DNA from: Palsa-883 sp035696165
GTDB taxonomy: Bacteria > Pseudomonadota > Alphaproteobacteria > Acetobacterales > Acetobacteraceae
Direction: 5' to 3'
Length of the DNA: 64,000 nt
NCBI GenBank assembly: GCA_035696165.1
Contig: DASRQX010000198.1
Location: 4,045-68,044, forward strand
The translations under genes were made by a program, and so were the position numbers. Of this stretch, positions 61,574-64,000 are shown one piece after another. Numbering within the stretch: the stretch's first letter is position 1; each line of letters starts with the position of its first letter. The notes beneath the pieces are model-generated. The model was not told the origin of the DNA. It did not search any database and saw nothing but the letters and a program-made list of their open reading frames with translations.

Positions 61574-63673
61574 TTATGTGGCAGGCCCAATCATCGCTTT
61601 AATTTTGAGTCCGAGCACATTGAGTGCAAACGGCTTTGTCAGCATGTCCATGCCACCGCCGAGAAAGCCGCCGCGAACCGCTGCGTTCTCGGCGTAGCCT
61701 GTGACGAACAGCACCTTCATCTCGGGCCGCGACTCGCGGGCAAATTCGGCGAGCTGGCGACCATTCATGATGGGCAAGCCCACATCGGTCAGCAGCAGAT
61801 CGATTCTCGCGCCACTTCTCAGGATCGTCATTGCTTCCGGCGCACCCGACGCTTCAAGATAGCTATATCCGAGCTCCTCCAGCACCGCAGTGACCAGCAG
61901 GCGCACCGCCGCGTCGTCTTCGACAACCAGGATGGTTTCGCCTTCACCGCGCGGTGTCTCGATTGCCGTAATGATCGGGGGAAGGTCCGAATCCGTGTAG
62001 GCGCGCGCCAGGTAAAGCCTGATGGTGGTGCCGACGCCTTCCTCGCTGTAGATGCGAAGATGACCCTGGCTCTGTTTGGCAAAACCATAGATCATCGATA
62101 GCCCTAGCCCGGTTCCCAGGCCAATCGGCTTTGTGGTGAAGAATGGCTCAATGGCCCGCTCAGCGACATCAGGGGACATGCCTATGCCGGTGTCGGACAC
62201 GCTGATCACCACATATTCCCCGGCAGCGACATCGTTGTGCCGGCGCGCGTAATCCGCATCGAGGCGCGTGTTTCTCGTCTCGATGGTAAGCCGGCCACCG
62301 TCAGGCATTGCGTCGCGGGCGTTGATAGCAAGGTTGAGGATAGCACTTTCGAACTGATTGACGTCAGCAAGGGCCGCCCATAAGTCCCGCGTTAGTATCG
62401 TCTGCAATTGCACCCGCTCACCAAGTGTTCGGCGCAGCATGTCCTCCATGCTGAGCACGATCCGATTTATATCGCTCGGCTTCGTGTCGAGTGGTTGCCT
62501 GCGCGCGAACGCCAGCAGGCGATGCGTTAGAGCTGCTGCTCGCTGCGCCGATTCCTGGGCGGCCAAAATGTAGCGCTCGATCTCGCTGCTCCTGCCCTGG
62601 GCGACGCGCGTCTGCAGCAGTTCCAGGTTGCCGATGACCCCGGTGAGCATGTTGTTGAAATCGTGCGCCAGGCCGCCTGTAAGCTGCCCAACAGCCTCCA
62701 TTTTCTGGGACTGGCGCAGCGCGTCCTCCGCCGCGAGCAGCGCTTGCGTCCTGTCCTGAACCTCTCTTTCGAGACCCTCGTTCAATTCGCGCAGATCTGC
62801 CTCCGCCGCGCGGAGCTCTCGCGTTCTGTCCTGCACCTCGTTCTCAAGGCCCTCGTTCAGTTCTCGCAGCTCCGCCTCGCGCGCCGCTAGCGTGGAAAGC
62901 AGCCGGGCTCGCTCCATCGGCGACCAGGTGCGTTCGGCCTCCGACTGGTCGAGCAGCAGCTGAGCCAACAGGGCGTGCTCCTTCATCAGCAACAACATGT
63001 CGGGTTCGTATTCAAGCTCAGGATGCGTCTCAGTCCAGAAATGTGCCGTTCGGATAAAGGCGAGGAAGGCGATCAAGACCTCCAAGGCGGCGTCGCCGAA
63101 TGCCCTGCACACAGCCCGACGCGCCGGCAGCGACTGCCGTGGCTCAAGAAAGATCAGGGACAGCAGGTCGAATAGATCGGCCTCGCGCTGCGTCTCGGCT
63201 GCCGGCATCTTGGTTGTCGGTTCAGCTTCCTGCAGCCGGTGCACGGCGTCCGCGAACGCGGTCTCGCCGGGCACTGGCCGCCGGAGTAGCGCCACGACCT
63301 GGTCGATTGTCTGGGGTGGGCAATCTGGATCACCAGCAGGATGCCCATGGCCGATCAGGAAACCGACGTGGCGGACGATGCAGTAGCGGACCTCGCAAAA
63401 TCGGGACAGGTGGACAAAGAGACGCTCCTTGAACAGCGAAGGCAGAGGGCTGTCGAAGTATGCCGACCTTGCAAAATCCCAGAGACGATCCATCAGCCCC
63501 GGTGCAGATGCCGTGGTGCAGAAGAAGTTCGGAAGCACCCCCAGCCGTTCGGCAATCAAGCGCTGCAATTCAGATCGTTGATCGGACATCTGCTCCCGCG
63601 CGGCTCCATCATCAGGATCGCGCACGAGGAGTCCCACGCGGCGCTTTCCGCGAATTCGCAAGTCGGGCTTCAT
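61574..63673 (-). CDS. Hybrid histidine kinase with AhpD/CMD-like N-terminal domain
   Basis: A 699-residue protein. Residues 35-135 form an all-helical AhpD/carboxymuconolactone-decarboxylase-like domain (FKERLFVHLSRFCEVRYCIV, then RHVGFLIGHGH). A coiled-coil with two copies of LRELNEGLE-x-EVQDRT (about 265-320), a HisKA with His337 (GLAHDFNNML), HATPase (GIGMSPDVAERAI, GTGLGLSMIYG) and a C-terminal receiver with Asp630 (LLTDVGLP) follow. The CMD-like domain with Cys residues suggests redox sensing. A second start at 63589 is possible. Confidence 0.85.
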   Translation of the reverse strand: MKPDLRIRGKRRVGLLVRDPDDGAAREQMSDQRSELQRLIAERLGVLPNFFCTTASAPGLMDRLWDFARSAYFDSPLPSLFKERLFVHLSRFCEVRYCIVRHVGFLIGHGHPAGDPDCPPQTIDQVVALLRRPVPGETAFADAVHRLQEAEPTTKMPAAETQREADLFDLLSLIFLEPRQSLPARRAVCRAFGDAALEVLIAFLAFIRTAHFWTETHPELEYEPDMLLLMKEHALLAQLLLDQSEAERTWSPMERARLLSTLAAREAELRELNEGLENEVQDRTRELRAAEADLRELNEGLEREVQDRTQALLAAEDALRQSQKMEAVGQLTGGLAHDFNNMLTGVIGNLELLQTRVAQGRSSEIERYILAAQESAQRAAALTHRLLAFARRQPLDTKPSDINRIVLSMEDMLRRTLGERVQLQTILTRDLWAALADVNQFESAILNLAINARDAMPDGGRLTIETRNTRLDADYARRHNDVAAGEYVVISVSDTGIGMSPDVAERAIEPFFTTKPIGLGTGLGLSMIYGFAKQSQGHLRIYSEEGVGTTIRLYLARAYTDSDLPPIITAIETPRGEGETILVVEDDAAVRLLVTAVLEELGYSYLEASGAPEAMTILRSGARIDLLLTDVGLPIMNGRQLAEFARESRPEMKVLFVTGYAENAAVRGGFLGGGMDMLTKPFALNVLGLKIKAMIGPAT

Positions 63674-64000
63674 CGCGCTCGATCAGCAGGCGAAGTCCAG
63701 CGCGCACTACCCCACTGGCCGAGGCATACACACCAGTCGCCACCTAGTTTTCGACTTACCGCGCCGGAGGCCGCATCAGGGCGACGTGGCGAGAGTGCTA
63801 CGCGGTTGTGTCGCCATGTAGCACAGTGGTGCGAGGGTGTCACCGTGTCTCCACCGCGGCCAGCGGTTCTCAATGCGATTGAGTCGCAGTCGCGGCGACG
63901 GGGGTGAGTCCGGAATGCAACACTCGGCAGTGAACCGATTGGCGGCCGCAAAAAGCGGATTCGCACAAGCGCCGGAATGGGATTCCTGGCGTCCATGCCT
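63674..64000. other. Window end, no gene assigned
   Basis: The last 327 bases hold only unconvincing frames on both strands. They probably form the promoter region of the kinase gene and part of whatever follows. Confidence 0.5.

Noticed and set aside
1..64000. CRISPR array or complete insertion sequence
   Set aside because: No series of regularly spaced identical repeats and no intact transposase were seen; tandem repeats found are inside genes.

Overview
The window is GC-rich, densely packed chromosomal DNA. It has short overlapping stop/start junctions (ATGA, GTGA), frequent GTG starts and a circularly permuted two-piece tmRNA gene. Together with flavin-dependent ThyX, class I fumarase, an SspB-like ClpXP adaptor and a PEP-CTERM/exosortase A locus, this points to an alphaproteobacterium. 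I infer Acetobacteraceae or a close relative; no 16S or similar marker is present to prove it.

Region 1 (1-22358) is mostly housekeeping: a TonB-dependent receptor, SspB, fumarase, a decayed VapBC-like toxin-antitoxin remnant, a VOC protein, then a queuosine block (VUT/YhhQ-like transporter, queA, tgt, queF, queG). An RHH protein, a small orphan ORF, asd with a possible attenuator leader, ssrA (minus strand), thyX, a toxin-antitoxin-like pair behind palindromes, rbsK, apbC (minus), hflK-hflC, a DegP-type protease and an acyltransferase follow.

Region 2 (22326-54936) is a surface-polysaccharide and PEP-CTERM sorting locus of the exosortase A type. A minus-strand arm (prsK, prsR, prsT, O-glycosylation ligase, a small membrane protein, a glycosyltransferase) diverges from a plus-strand arm. 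The plus arm holds a tRNA-like gene, a polysaccharide export lipoprotein, a chain-length determinant, a BY-kinase, an outer-membrane beta-barrel, an ATPase, a polysaccharide deacetylase, a FemAB protein, a glycosyltransferase and an exosortase A/EpsI fusion. Accessory genes follow: a beta-helix protein, an oxidoreductase-epimerase fusion, glycosyltransferases, GNAT/FemAB-like acyltransferases, one PEP-CTERM substrate, a YdcF protein and a sugar epimerase. The likely logic is that PrsK/PrsR control expression, the Wzx/Wzy-like machinery makes and exports an exopolysaccharide, and exosortase A processes PEP-CTERM proteins that are probably glycosylated.

Region 3 (54937-64000) has a degraded phage-like island with a nonsense-mutated gene, a 3-oxoacid CoA-transferase pair, dnaE (minus) and a hybrid histidine kinase (minus) with an AhpD/CMD-like N-terminus. 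REP-like hairpin elements sit in several intergenic gaps, and one 162-bp near-palindrome lies at 46783-46944. Several genes carry short in-frame tandem repeats, most of them in the exosortase locus. All family assignments come from reading motifs and gene order; no database search was run.
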